Shown here piece by piece: positions 49,695 through 59,295 of a stretch of 64,000 bases of DNA. The number at the start of each line of letters is the position of its first letter. The first letter of the stretch is position 1. Below the pieces are notes generated by a model that saw nothing but the letters and a program-made list of their open reading frames with translations, did not search any database and was not told where the DNA came from. Source of the stretch: 70-18 sp041691815 (GTDB lineage: Bacteria > Pseudomonadota > Alphaproteobacteria > Acetobacterales > Acetobacteraceae); contig JBEPTZ010000003.1 in the NCBI GenBank assembly GCA_041691815.1, forward strand, positions 1-64,000, written 5' to 3'. The position numbers were made by a program, and so were the translations under genes.

Positions 49695-50581
49695 GGGTGC
49701 GTCCTCCGGTTGGCCAGGATCAGGCCGGCGGCGATCAGCGCGATGCCGGCGGCATGGTAGAGATGCAGCGTCTCGCCGAGGAACACCACTGCGAGGAAGG
49801 TGCCGAACACCTGCATCAGGTGCATGAACTGGCCGGCGCGGCCGGCGCCGATCAGGTCGACGCCGCGATTATACGCCAGATAGGCGATCAGCGACGGGAA
49901 GATCATCACATAGAGCAGCGTCAGCAGCGACGGGACGCCCATGACGATGTGGCGGCCGTCCTCCAGTTCCATCGCGTAGAGCGGGATCAGCATCACCGCG
50001 CCGAGCGCGAAGGTGACGGCCAGGAAGCTCATCGGGTTCACCGCCGGGCGGCGGCGCAGCAGCGCGGTATAGAACGCGTAGGCGATCACCGCGCCGACCA
50101 CCCAGAGATCGCCGGGGTTGAAGTGCAGGCCGGCCAGCACCGCGAGCGAGCCGCGCCCGGCGATCACCACCACCCCGACCAGCGAGACGACGATGCCCAG
50201 CGCCTCGCGCGGTTTTGGCAATTCGCGGAACAGGCCGATCGCCCAGAGCAGGATGAACAGCGGGATCGCCGATTGCAGCAGCACCGCATTGAGGGCGGTG
50301 GTGCTCTGCAGGCCGGTATAGATCATGGTGTTGAACGCGGCGATGCCGGTGAACGCCAGCAGCAGCGTGTTGACCCAGTGGCGGCACAGCACCGGGATGT
50401 CGCGGCGCAGATGTGGCAGCGCCCAGGGCAGGCAGAAGGCGAACGCCCCGGCCCAGCGCCAGAACGCCAGCGCCACCGGCGGCACATCCGCCCGCATGCC
50501 GCGCGCCAGGACGAAGTTGCCGGACCAGAGCAGGGGGGGAATCAGCAGCAGCAGCCAGCCGGTGCGCCAGAGACGATTCAT
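49691..50581 (-). CDS. EamA/DMT family transporter
   Basis: 296 residues with ten hydrophobic spans in two EamA repeats (PPLLWSGNFVLARGMRADVPPVALAFWRWAGAF and LWVVGAVIAYAFYTALLRRRP, ending VFGTFLAVVFLGETLHLYHAAG). DMT exporters move amino acids or metabolites out of the cell; substrate unknown. ATG 50581 fits. It is the first gene of a minus-strand run, but A/B copy 10 lies immediately upstream, between it and the gamma-glutamyltransferase gene. Confidence 0.88.
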   Translation of the reverse strand: MNRLWRTGWLLLLIPPLLWSGNFVLARGMRADVPPVALAFWRWAGAFAFCLPWALPHLRRDIPVLCRHWVNTLLLAFTGIAAFNTMIYTGLQSTTALNAVLLQSAIPLFILLWAIGLFRELPKPREALGIVVSLVGVVVIAGRGSLAVLAGLHFNPGDLWVVGAVIAYAFYTALLRRRPAVNPMSFLAVTFALGAVMLIPLYAMELEDGRHIVMGVPSLLTLLYVMIFPSLIAYLAYNRGVDLIGAGRAGQFMHLMQVFGTFLAVVFLGETLHLYHAAGIALIAAGLILANRRTHP

Positions 50582-50592
50582 AGCAAGCAGGC

Positions 50593-50723
50593 AGTCCTTT
50601 TTTAGGGAGTTTTTCTTCCGCCGTGCAATATCTGCGTTATGGAGACTCCGCAGTCTCGAAGAACTCGGAGTTGCAAGGCGGATAAAAAAAGTTTTTTTGC
50701 TTCTTTGTTTTCAAACAAAGAAG
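50593..50723. repeat. A/B intergenic element copy 10 (A end degenerate)
   Basis: The type B palindrome is intact at 50700-50723 (arms CTTCTTTGTTT/AAACAAAGAAG). On the A side only remnants such as TCCTTTTTTAGGGAGTTTTT are left, no longer palindromic, and the core GGAGACTCC-GCAGTCTCG has lost its symmetry, although GCCGTGCAATAT/GTTGCAAGGC traces are seen. It lies 9 bp beyond the gamma-glutamyltransferase stop. Confidence 0.75.
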
Positions 50724-50732
50724 TCTTCCTTG

Positions 50733-52337
50733 CTACCAAGCCCCCGCCCACCCATCTCGCCGCGGGTCCGACCCGGCCATGCGGACGCCGTTGTCCAGCA
50801 CCCGGATCGCCTGCATGGCGCACGGGCCGCCGAGGTGGCCGACGCGGTTCAGCTGGTGGCCGCGCTGGGCGAGGTCAGCCAGGGTGTCGGTGCCGAAATC
50901 GGCTTCGATGGTGAGTTGCTGGTCGCCGTCATGCGGCCAGTTGGCGCCCTGGCCGGGTTGGCTGGAGGTCCAGCGCGGCGATTCCAGCGCGGTCTGCGGG
51001 TCGGCGCCGAGGTCGAGCATGGCGGTCAGCACCTGGGTGTTGACCTGCACCTGGTTGTCGGCACCTGGGGTGCCGAGCACGCCCCAGAGCTTGTCGTCCT
51101 TGAACACCATCGGGGCGTTCATGGTGTGGCGGACGCGCTTGCCGGGGACGAGGCGGTTGGCGTGGTCGGGGGCGAGGTGCCAGTAGGCCATGCGGTTGTT
51201 GAGCAGCACGCCGGTGTCGCCGGCGGTGACGCCGGAGCCGTAGCCGGAATTGATGCTCTGGATGCCGGAGACGGCGTTGCCATCGGCGTCGACCATGCAG
51301 AAATAGGTGGTGTCGCCGGCGGCGGCGGCCATTGGTTGTCGCATCGGCGTGGCGCGCTTGAGGTCGATGCCGGCGGCCAGGGTGTCGGCATAGGCGTCGG
51401 ACAGCAGGCGGGCCAGCGGCGCTTCCTGGAAGTGCGGGTCGGCGCCGTGGCGTTCGCGGTCGAGGAAGGCGAGCTTCTTGGCTTCGACCATGACGTGGAT
51501 GCGCTCGGCCGGGGAGAGGGCGGCGAAGTCGAAGCGTTCGATAATTTTCAGCATCTGCAGCATGGTGAAGCCGGTGGAGTTGGGCGGGGTCTGGGTGACC
51601 TCGTAGCCGCGATAGTGGATGCTGATCGGGGCGCCGGGCTCGGCCTGGATGGCGGCGAGGTCGGCTTCGGTGATCATGCAGCCGCGTTGCGCCATGGCGG
51701 CGGCGAGGCGTTTCGCCAGTGGCCCACGATAGAAGGTTTCGGCGCCGTCGGTGGCGATCTCCTCCAGGGTGCGGGCGAGGTTGGCCTGGATGACCAGGTC
51801 GCCGAGCGGGCGGTTGTCGAGGGCGGCGCCGAGGAAGGTCGGGCCGGTGGCCGGGTCGGCGGCGAGGCGGGGGCGATTGTCGCCGGTGATGTCGTGGTGG
51901 CGCTGGGTGACGCCGTAGCCGTCGCGGGCGTAGCCGATGGCGGGCTGGACGAGGCGGGACCAGGGCAGCTTGCCGTGGGCGGCGTGCATCGCGGCCAGGC
52001 CGGCGAGGCAGCCGGGGACCGAGACGCTGAGCGGGCCGGTGATCTCGATGCCCTTCGCGAAACGCTCGGCGGTGGCGGCGGCGGGCGCCGGGCCGGTGGC
52101 GTTGAACACCTGACGCTTGCCGGCCATGAACACGTTGTAGAAGCCGTCGCCGCCGAGGCCGGACATCATCGGCTCGACCACGCCGAGGGCCAGCGAGACG
52201 GCGACGGCGGCGTCCACCGCGTTGCCGCCTTCACGCAATATGTCGAGGCCGGCCTGGGTGGCGAGCGGATGGTTGGAGCCGACGGCGCCGCTTCGGCCCA
52301 TGATCAGCGGGCGGTGGGTGCGGGGGATCAGGTACAT
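50733..52337 (-). CDS. gamma-glutamyltransferase family protein
   Basis: 534 residues of the Ntn-hydrolase GGT family. GSNHPLATQAGLDILREGGNAVDAAVAVSLALGVVEPMMSGLGGDGF is the N-terminal signature. The nucleophile is Thr343 in GDTTYFCMVDADGNAVSGIQS, which starts the small subunit after self-processing. The usual SSMSPT loop reads HTMNAPMVF, so substrate selection differs. No signal peptide is seen, so it may act in the cytoplasm (unlike E. coli Ggt). It starts at the stop of the S9 peptidase gene (TGATG), so both are translated together; a joint peptide-degrading role is likely. Confidence 0.88.
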   Translation of the reverse strand: MYLIPRTHRPLIMGRSGAVGSNHPLATQAGLDILREGGNAVDAAVAVSLALGVVEPMMSGLGGDGFYNVFMAGKRQVFNATGPAPAAATAERFAKGIEITGPLSVSVPGCLAGLAAMHAAHGKLPWSRLVQPAIGYARDGYGVTQRHHDITGDNRPRLAADPATGPTFLGAALDNRPLGDLVIQANLARTLEEIATDGAETFYRGPLAKRLAAAMAQRGCMITEADLAAIQAEPGAPISIHYRGYEVTQTPPNSTGFTMLQMLKIIERFDFAALSPAERIHVMVEAKKLAFLDRERHGADPHFQEAPLARLLSDAYADTLAAGIDLKRATPMRQPMAAAAGDTTYFCMVDADGNAVSGIQSINSGYGSGVTAGDTGVLLNNRMAYWHLAPDHANRLVPGKRVRHTMNAPMVFKDDKLWGVLGTPGADNQVQVNTQVLTAMLDLGADPQTALESPRWTSSQPGQGANWPHDGDQQLTIEADFGTDTLADLAQRGHQLNRVGHLGGPCAMQAIRVLDNGVRMAGSDPRRDGWAGAW

Positions 52338-54148
52338 CACACGTCTCCGGTGAGGTGGGTGTGGAAATGCTCGGCGACGGCGGCGTAGACGCGCGGGCGG
52401 TGCTCGGGGCGGATGAAGCCGTGGCCGGCGTAGTCGAATTTCTCGTAGCGGACTTTCTTCTGGCGCTGCTCCATGGCGGCGACGAACAGGTCGCTCTCGT
52501 GCATTGGCACGCGCGGGTCGCGGTCGCCGTGCAGCACCAGCAGCGGCGCGCGGACGTGGTCGGCATGGCGGAGTGGGGAGATCTGCGCGAATACGGCTTC
52601 GTGCTCGCCGCGGAAGCCGTATTCGCGGGCGCGGTGGTCGCTGCGCCAGGCGCCGGTGCGCTCCAGCAGGGTGTTGAACTCGGCGATGCCGTAATAGTCG
52701 ACGGCGGCGTGCCACAACTCGGGTTGCAGGGTGATGGCGGCCAACACCACCCAGCCGCCATAGGACTGGCCCATGATGCCGATGCGGCGGGCGTCGATCT
52801 CCGGGCGGGCGGCGAGCCAGGCGCGGCCGGCGGCGAGGTCTTTCAGGCAGTCTGGGCGCAGGTCGAACTCGTCGGATTCCAGGCAGGCGCGGCCGTAGCC
52901 GGAGGAGCCGCGGATGTTGGGCAGCAGCACGGCGAAGCCCTGGTCGAGCAGCATCTGGGTGTCGGCGCGGAAATTGGCGCGGGTCTGGCCGGCCGGGCCG
53001 CCATGCACCCAGACCACGGCGGGGTGGCCGCCGGGCGGGGCGGGGGTTTTCGGCAGCGCGAACCAGCCGGGGATGCGCTTGCCGTCGAAGCTGGTCCATT
53101 CGACCAGATGCGGGGTGATCAGGTGGGCCGGGTCGATGCCCTGCTCGGTTTTCGGGTCGGGCTCGGCGAGGGGGCGGACGTGGCCGTTGTGCCAGAGCCA
53201 GATGCCGGGCGGGGTGGTCGGGCTTTGGGCGGTGAAGGCCAGTTTGCTGCTGTCCGGCGCCCAGGCGAGGTCGGCGGCGATGCCGTGCGGCAGGCCGCCG
53301 AGGGCGGGGCGGTCGCCGCCGACCGGGCCTACTTTCAGCACCGCGTAGCCGCGATCGTTCTCGATGGTGGCGAGCATGGTGCCGTCCGGCGACAGCGACC
53401 AGGCCTCCAGCTCGCGGCCGGGGGCGGCGTAGAGCACGGTCGCCTCGCCGGTGGCCGGGTCGATGCGGCAGACCCGGGTGACGTCCTCGCCGCCCAGATC
53501 GGTGATCGCGCCGATGGCGGCACCGGCCTCGATCCAGCGGACGGCGGAGAACCGGGTGGGGCCGGGGCGCGGCACTTCCACCACGCCGCCGCCATCGACC
53601 TCCAGCACGAACAGCCGCTCATCGGTGCTGGAGTGGTCGTGCAGCATCAGCAGCCTGCTGCCGTCCGGCGACCAGGAGGGCACGGTGAGGATGCCGCTGC
53701 CTTCCAGCAGGCGGGTGCGGCGGCCGGTGGCGAGGTCCTGGATGTGGATGTCGAACACGGTCTCGTCGCGGTCGTTGGCGGCGAACGCGATGCGGGTGCC
53801 GTCCGGCGACCAGGCGCCGAATTCATGGATCACCGCCGGGGCGCTGGTCAGCGGATGCGGCTGGGCGCCGGGTTCCAGCAGCCAGAACTGCTGCCGCTCG
53901 TCGCCGCCGGCATCGATGCCCCAGATCAGCCGCTCATCGGTCGGCGCGCGGCGCAGGAAGCCGACCTTCTCGGTGTGATGGCTGAGTTGGCGGGCATTGC
54001 CGCCATCGGCGTCCATCGCCCAGACCTGCGGCAGGCCGGCGCCAGGCGGGTTGGTGCCGCGCAGATGATAGATGGTGGCGCCGTCTTTGGAGAAACTGGG
54101 CGAGGTGATCGAGCCGATCTTCCCCCAGGCGTCGGTCGGTGCGGGCAT
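52337..54148 (-). CDS. S9 family prolyl oligopeptidase-type serine peptidase
   Basis: 603 residues. The N-terminal half is a beta-propeller of WD40-like repeats (TSPSFSKDGATIYHL, GAWSPDGTRIAFAAN, VPSWSPDGSRLLML, EAWSLSPDGTMLATI), followed by the hydrolase: GQSYGGW with Ser462, Asp544 in LHGDRDPRV and His576 in AGHGF. Family members cleave short peptides or are acylaminoacyl-peptidases. ATG 54148 has a good AGGAGA site; there is no signal peptide. The stop is shared with the next gene's start. The gap to the divergent SDR gene holds A/B copy 11. Confidence 0.9.
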   Translation of the reverse strand: MPAPTDAWGKIGSITSPSFSKDGATIYHLRGTNPPGAGLPQVWAMDADGGNARQLSHHTEKVGFLRRAPTDERLIWGIDAGGDERQQFWLLEPGAQPHPLTSAPAVIHEFGAWSPDGTRIAFAANDRDETVFDIHIQDLATGRRTRLLEGSGILTVPSWSPDGSRLLMLHDHSSTDERLFVLEVDGGGVVEVPRPGPTRFSAVRWIEAGAAIGAITDLGGEDVTRVCRIDPATGEATVLYAAPGRELEAWSLSPDGTMLATIENDRGYAVLKVGPVGGDRPALGGLPHGIAADLAWAPDSSKLAFTAQSPTTPPGIWLWHNGHVRPLAEPDPKTEQGIDPAHLITPHLVEWTSFDGKRIPGWFALPKTPAPPGGHPAVVWVHGGPAGQTRANFRADTQMLLDQGFAVLLPNIRGSSGYGRACLESDEFDLRPDCLKDLAAGRAWLAARPEIDARRIGIMGQSYGGWVVLAAITLQPELWHAAVDYYGIAEFNTLLERTGAWRSDHRAREYGFRGEHEAVFAQISPLRHADHVRAPLLVLHGDRDPRVPMHESDLFVAAMEQRQKKVRYEKFDYAGHGFIRPEHRPRVYAAVAEHFHTHLTGDV

Positions 54149-54217
54149 GGGCGTCTCCTGCGTGCTGGATGCAGCATATCCATTGCCGGGCCGCTGGAAA
54201 GCCCAGGGCAAGGAAGC

Positions 54218-54336
54218 CTTCTTTGTTTGAAAACAAAGAAGCAAAAAAACTTCATCCCCTGGAGTGTACGGAGTCTCCGCCACTCCGCTGTTGCAACGCG
54301 GATGAAAAGTTTTTGGTTCTTTTTTCAAAAAGAACC
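54218..54336. repeat. A/B intergenic element copy 11 (complete, between divergent starts)
   Basis: Type B palindrome 54218-54241 (arms CTTCTTTGTTT/AAACAAAGAAG) and type A palindrome 54315-54336 (a GG/CC outer pair, short by one A). The core reads GGAGTGTACGGAGTCTCC. It is the only copy not near a stop codon: it lies 70 bp and 58 bp from two start codons in a divergent promoter region. Confidence 0.88.
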
Positions 54337-54393
54337 CCTGCCTTCCTGCCCGCTTGCCTCCCTTGTATGCTGCTGCCGAAACAGGAGGACAGC

Positions 54394-55137
54394 ATGGCCG
54401 GACGGTTCGATGGACGGGTGGCGGTGGTCACCGGCGGGGTTTCCGGCATCGGCCGGGCGATTGCGACCCGGCTGGTCGCCGAGGGTGCCAAGCTGGCGAT
54501 CTGGGACCGTGACGAGAAGGCGCTGGCCGGCGCGGCGGCGCTGTTCGGGGTGCCGGTGCATACCGTGGCGCTCGACCTGGTGGACGTGGCGGCGGTGCAG
54601 GCGGCGGCCGACGGCACCGTGGCGGCGCTGGGCGGCATCGACATTCTGGTGGCCAGCGCCGGCATCACCGGCTCCAACCATCCGTCCTGGGAATATCCGC
54701 TGGAGGACTGGCGGCGGGTGATGGCGGTTAACGTCGACGGCGTGTATTTCTGCAATCGCGCGGTGGTGCCGCACATGCGCCGCACCGGCTACGGGCGGAT
54801 CGTCAACATCGCCTCGATCGCCGGCAAGGAGGGCAACCCCAACGCGGTCGCCTATTCGGCCTCCAAGGCGGCGGTGATCGGGCTGACCAAGTCGATCGGC
54901 AAGGAACTGGTCGAGGGTAACATTCGCGTCAACTGCGTCGCCCCGGCCGCAGTGCATACGCCGATCTTCGACCAGATGACCAAGGCGCAGATTGCCTTCA
55001 TGCTGTCGAAAATCCCGCTCGGCCGCTTTGGCACCACCGACGAAGTGGCTGCCCTGGTGTGCTGGCTGTGCAGCGAGGAGGCCAGCTTCTCCACCGGCGC
55101 GGTGTTTGACTGCTCCGGCGGGCGCGCAACCTACTGA
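54394..55137 (+). CDS. SDR family oxidoreductase
   Basis: 247 residues, classical SDR. GGVSGIGRAIATRLV (about 14-28) binds NAD(P), ASAGITGSNHPSW, and the active site SIAGKEGNPNAVAYSASKAAVIGLTKS carries the standard Ser, Tyr and Lys. The C-terminus GAVFDCSGGRATY is standard. The ATG has AGGAGG upstream. Substrate unknown. It is divergent from the S9 peptidase gene and separated by the A/B copy 11. Useful as an in-window reference for the substituted SDR at 37114. Confidence 0.9.
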   Translation: MAGRFDGRVAVVTGGVSGIGRAIATRLVAEGAKLAIWDRDEKALAGAAALFGVPVHTVALDLVDVAAVQAAADGTVAALGGIDILVASAGITGSNHPSWEYPLEDWRRVMAVNVDGVYFCNRAVVPHMRRTGYGRIVNIASIAGKEGNPNAVAYSASKAAVIGLTKSIGKELVEGNIRVNCVAPAAVHTPIFDQMTKAQIAFMLSKIPLGRFGTTDEVAALVCWLCSEEASFSTGAVFDCSGGRATY

Positions 55138-55210
55138 TTGAGAAGATTGATAAATCTATCCATAATCTTACGGAACGTTTTATCGACATTAATGTGCCGT
55201 TATAGGTAAA

Positions 55211-55234
55211 CTGCTCCGATTATGATCGGAGCAG
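55211..55234 (+). promoter_or_regulatory. perfect hairpin with the start codon in the loop
   Basis: CTGCTCCGAT (55211-55220) and ATCGGAGCAG (55225-55234) pair fully, leaving TATG (55221-55224) as the loop, so the ATG at 55222 of the phosphodiesterase-like gene is the loop. In mRNA this should block ribosome loading; as DNA it is a candidate dyad operator. No ribosome-binding site is visible in front of it. Confidence 0.7.
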
Positions 55235-56106
55235 CCGCATTGCATACGTTGATTGCTATCGAGCAGGGTTTTTCGCTGCGCCGAAACCGACCGCCGGATG
55301 TACCGGCGGCGGTCGATGATGTGCTTGGCGACCCGTCGTTGCGCAGCACCAGGGCGGCGCCGGCCGCGCACGCGCTGGCGGTGGAGGTGCAGCAACACGC
55401 CGCGCCGCACGAACTGCCGTATCATAACCGCCACCATGTCGCCGAGACGGTGCTGGCGATGGGGCTGCTGAGTTCGCTGGCGCGGACCGACGGGCTGATC
55501 GGCGCCGACATGGCCGCCCTCGGCGTGGCGGCGATGGTCGGGCACGACCATGGCCATGATGGTTCGCCGGCGCAGAACGGACGGCTGGAGCGGCTGGCGG
55601 TGGCACTCAGCCTGCCGGTGCTGGGCGCGGCCGGGCTGGACCCGGTGGGGCTCGACATCGTCACCGAACTGATCCTGGCGACCGACCCGACGCGGGTGCC
55701 GATCAACGCGGCGCGGGTGGCTGGAAATGCCCCCGGCGATCCGCGCGGCCCAGGGTTCGACCTGCTGTGCCAGATGGCCAACGAGGCGGATGTGTTCGTG
55801 GCCTTGCTGCCGGCGCGCGGCTGGCGGATGGGTTTCGCGCTGGCGGCGGAGTGGCGGGCCGGCGGCTATCCGAATGCCGACATGGTGGCCAGCTTCAGCG
55901 GCCGGCTGGCCTTTCTGCGGCGCTACCGGCAGTTCTCGCCGCCCGCCGAACGGCTCGGCCTGGCGCGCTCGGTCGGGCACCAGGTGGCCGCTTTCGCCTG
56001 GGGCGCCGGCTCGCCGGAGGAAGGGGCGGCGGGCCTGGACCGGATGCCGCGCCGGGTGGCGCATCGGCGGTACATGGACGCGCTGCGCGGGTTGGAGGTG
56101 GAGTAA
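55222..56106 (+). CDS. class I cyclic nucleotide phosphodiesterase-like HD protein
   Basis: 294 residues. The central part has the class I (eukaryotic-type) PDE metal site: LPYHNRHHVAETVLAMGLL (H68, then H72 region) and GHDHGHDGSPAQNG (H108, D109, H112, N119), resembling the HDxxHxGxxN signature with one additional residue. A later acidic residue in QMANEADVFVALL (about 187-199) is a candidate metal ligand. The rest (about 200-294) is unknown. It may hydrolyse cAMP/cGMP or another phosphodiester. ATG 55222 lies in a hairpin loop; a TTG at 55240 is the next in-frame option. It is preceded by an AT-rich 84-bp gap. Confidence 0.65.
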   Translation: MIGAAALHTLIAIEQGFSLRRNRPPDVPAAVDDVLGDPSLRSTRAAPAAHALAVEVQQHAAPHELPYHNRHHVAETVLAMGLLSSLARTDGLIGADMAALGVAAMVGHDHGHDGSPAQNGRLERLAVALSLPVLGAAGLDPVGLDIVTELILATDPTRVPINAARVAGNAPGDPRGPGFDLLCQMANEADVFVALLPARGWRMGFALAAEWRAGGYPNADMVASFSGRLAFLRRYRQFSPPAERLGLARSVGHQVAAFAWGAGSPEEGAAGLDRMPRRVAHRRYMDALRGLEVE

Positions 56107-56109
56107 GGC

Positions 56110-56235
56110 CTTCTTTTTGTGAACAAAAAGAAGCAAAAAAACTTTTCACCCTATTTTGGAGACTTCGGAGTCTCCACCCCTTCGCTGCTGCAAGGCGGAT
56201 GAAAAGTTTTTTGGTTCTTTTTTATAAAAAAGAAC
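56110..56235. repeat. A/B intergenic element copy 12 (complete, reversed)
   Basis: Type B palindrome 56110-56133 (arms CTTCTTTTTGT/ACAAAAAGAAG, loop GA) and type A palindrome 56214-56235 (arms GTTCTTTTTT/AAAAAAGAAC, loop AT). The core reads GGAGACTTCGGAGTCTCC. It lies between the convergent phosphodiesterase-like gene and argF, 3 bp and 14 bp from their stops. Confidence 0.92.
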
Positions 56236-56249
56236 AACTTGCCTGTTGC

Positions 56250-57179
56250 TTACCCCAATCCAAACGCCCAGGCCAGCACGCCCTTCTGTGCGTGCAGCCG
56301 GTTTTCCGCCTCGTCGAACACCACCGATTGCGGCCCGTCGATCACCTCGGCGGTGACTTCCTCGCCGCGATGGGCCGGCAGGCAGTGCATGAACAGCGCG
56401 TCGCCGGCGGCCAGCGCCATCAGCCGCTGGTTGACCTGATACGGCGCCAGCAGGTTGTGCCGGGCGGTATTGGGGTCGTCGGACATGCTGACCCAGGTGT
56501 CGGTGACCACGCAGCGCGCGTCCTTGACCGCCTTCTCCGGGTCGTCGGTCAGTTCGATAGTGGCGCCCTGGGCGCGTGCCCAGGCGAGCAGTTCCGCCGA
56601 GGGCCGCAGTTCCGGCGGTGTCGCCAGCCGCAGCGTGAAGCCGAAGCGGGCGGCGCTCTCGATCCAGCTCTGCGCCACGTTGTTGCCGTCGCCGCACCAG
56701 GCGACCACCTGGCCGGCGATCGGGCCGCGCTGTTCCTCGAAGGTCAGCACGTCGGCCATCAACTGCACCGAGTGGGAGTTGTCGGTCAGGCCGTTGATCA
56801 CCGGGATGCTGGCGTTGTTGGCCATCTCCATCAGCCGGGCGTGGGTGAAGGTGCGCATGACAATGGCATCGACGTAGCGCGACAGCACGCGGGCGGTGTC
56901 GGCGATGGTCTCGCCGCGGCCGAGCTGCATCTCGGCGCCGGTGAGGGTGATGACGTCACCGCCCAGTTGCCGCATGCCAACCTCGAAGCTGACGCGGGTG
57001 CGGGTGCTGGGCTTTTCGAAGATCATCGCCAGGGTTTTGCCGACCAGCGGTTTGTCGCCGCCCCGCCCGGCGCTCTTCAGGCTGCTGGCCAGCCCGAGCA
57101 TGTGGCGCAGTTCGGCGGTTTCATGGTCGCGGATGTCGATGAAGTGGCGGGGGGCAGCCTGCCCCCCGCCGGTGTTCAT
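56250..57179 (-). CDS. argF: ornithine carbamoyltransferase
   Basis: 309 residues. Carbamoyl-phosphate site FEKPSTRTRVSFE (about 54-66), the ornithine-binding SMSDD region, FTHARLMEMANNASIPVINGLTDNSHSVQLMAD, and HCLPAHRGEEVTAEV near the C-terminus. It makes citrulline in arginine synthesis. ATG 57179 is chosen as the normal start; 16 upstream codons are open without homologous character. It follows argD after 64 bp on the minus strand. Confidence 0.95.
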   Translation of the reverse strand: MNTGGGQAAPRHFIDIRDHETAELRHMLGLASSLKSAGRGGDKPLVGKTLAMIFEKPSTRTRVSFEVGMRQLGGDVITLTGAEMQLGRGETIADTARVLSRYVDAIVMRTFTHARLMEMANNASIPVINGLTDNSHSVQLMADVLTFEEQRGPIAGQVVAWCGDGNNVAQSWIESAARFGFTLRLATPPELRPSAELLAWARAQGATIELTDDPEKAVKDARCVVTDTWVSMSDDPNTARHNLLAPYQVNQRLMALAAGDALFMHCLPAHRGEEVTAEVIDGPQSVVFDEAENRLHAQKGVLAWAFGLG

Positions 57180-57243
57180 GCCATCCACGGGTGAGAGCCG
57201 GTGGATCGCGGCCGAACTCACAACCACGGGTTCCGCACGACGC

Positions 57244-58437
<1,194 letters not shown>

Positions 58438-58667
58438 TGTCCTGTCGGTCCTCGTTGCCCATCAGCGGGCGGATTTCCTGGGGTTGCGCCGCCGGGCGCC
58501 CATGCGCCAGCGGTTCCGGGAAAGCGGAAACAATGGGCCGGGGCCACCGGCGAAGTCAAACGCCACGCGCGGAACGCGGCCTGCAATCGGCCGGCGGGGG
58601 CGCATGGCGGCCCTGCGCGGGCGCTGTCGCGGTATCCTCCGGCCGTGGGGAGTGGCATGGTTCACCC

Positions 58668-59282
58668 ATGCCTCCCCGCCGCGCCGCCCCCACCCTGTCA
58701 GGCCCACCCGACGAGGCCGCATTGTATGAAGCCGCGATGGCGCATGTCGCGCGCTATGCCACCACCCAGGCCGGGCTGGCGCGGGTGCTGAACCGGCGGG
58801 TGGATCGCTGGGCGCGGGCGGTGGGCGAGAATTCCGACGATCCTGAAGCCCCCACTGATCCTGAAGCACTGGCCGCCGCCGTTGCCGCCGCCCGCCTCGC
58901 GGTGCGCGCCGCAGTTGCGCGGCTGGTGGCGCTGGGGGCGGTGAACGACGCCGCCTTCGCCGCCTCGCGCGCCCGCAGCCTGGGCCGCGCCGGCCGCTCG
59001 CGGCTGGCGGTGGCGGCGCATCTGGCGGCACATGGGATCGACAAGGCGATCGCCCAGGCGGCGCTGCCCGACGACCCGGCGGCCGAACGCAACGCCGCCG
59101 TGCTGCTGGCCCGCCGCCGCCGCATCGGCCCATTCCGCCGCGTGCCCGCCGACCCGGAACTCCGCCGCCGCGAACTCGGCATGCTGGCCCGCGCCGGCTT
59201 CCCACAGCCGGTGGCCGAGGCGGTGCTCGATATGCCGCCCGACGAGGCCGAGGCGCTGGTGCTGCGGTTGCGCCAGCCATGA
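58668..59282 (+). CDS. recX: RecX family regulatory protein
   Basis: 204 residues, helical, Ala/Arg-rich, with the RecX three-helix repeats: YEAAMAHVARYATTQAGLARVLNRRVDRWARAV, then LVALGAVNDAAFAASRARSLGRAGRSRLAVAAHLAAHGIDKAIAQAAL and ERNAAVLLARRRRIGPFRR...LARAGFPQPVAEAVL. RecX inhibits RecA filament growth. The start is ATG 58668; the frame extends upstream over the argD gap. No recA is near. It is followed by azlC after 13 bp. Confidence 0.82.
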   Translation: MPPRRAAPTLSGPPDEAALYEAAMAHVARYATTQAGLARVLNRRVDRWARAVGENSDDPEAPTDPEALAAAVAAARLAVRAAVARLVALGAVNDAAFAASRARSLGRAGRSRLAVAAHLAAHGIDKAIAQAALPDDPAAERNAAVLLARRRRIGPFRRVPADPELRRRELGMLARAGFPQPVAEAVLDMPPDEAEALVLRLRQP

Positions 59283-59295
59283 TCCCCCGCGCTCC

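Noticed and set aside
58438..58667. Extra gene in the argD-recX gap
   Set aside because: The frame of recX is open across this gap, but the residues before ATG 58668 (for example GRGHRRSQTPRAERGLQ) show no RecX-like character. It is best read as a divergent promoter region; GGTATCCT near 58631 is a weak -10 candidate for recX.
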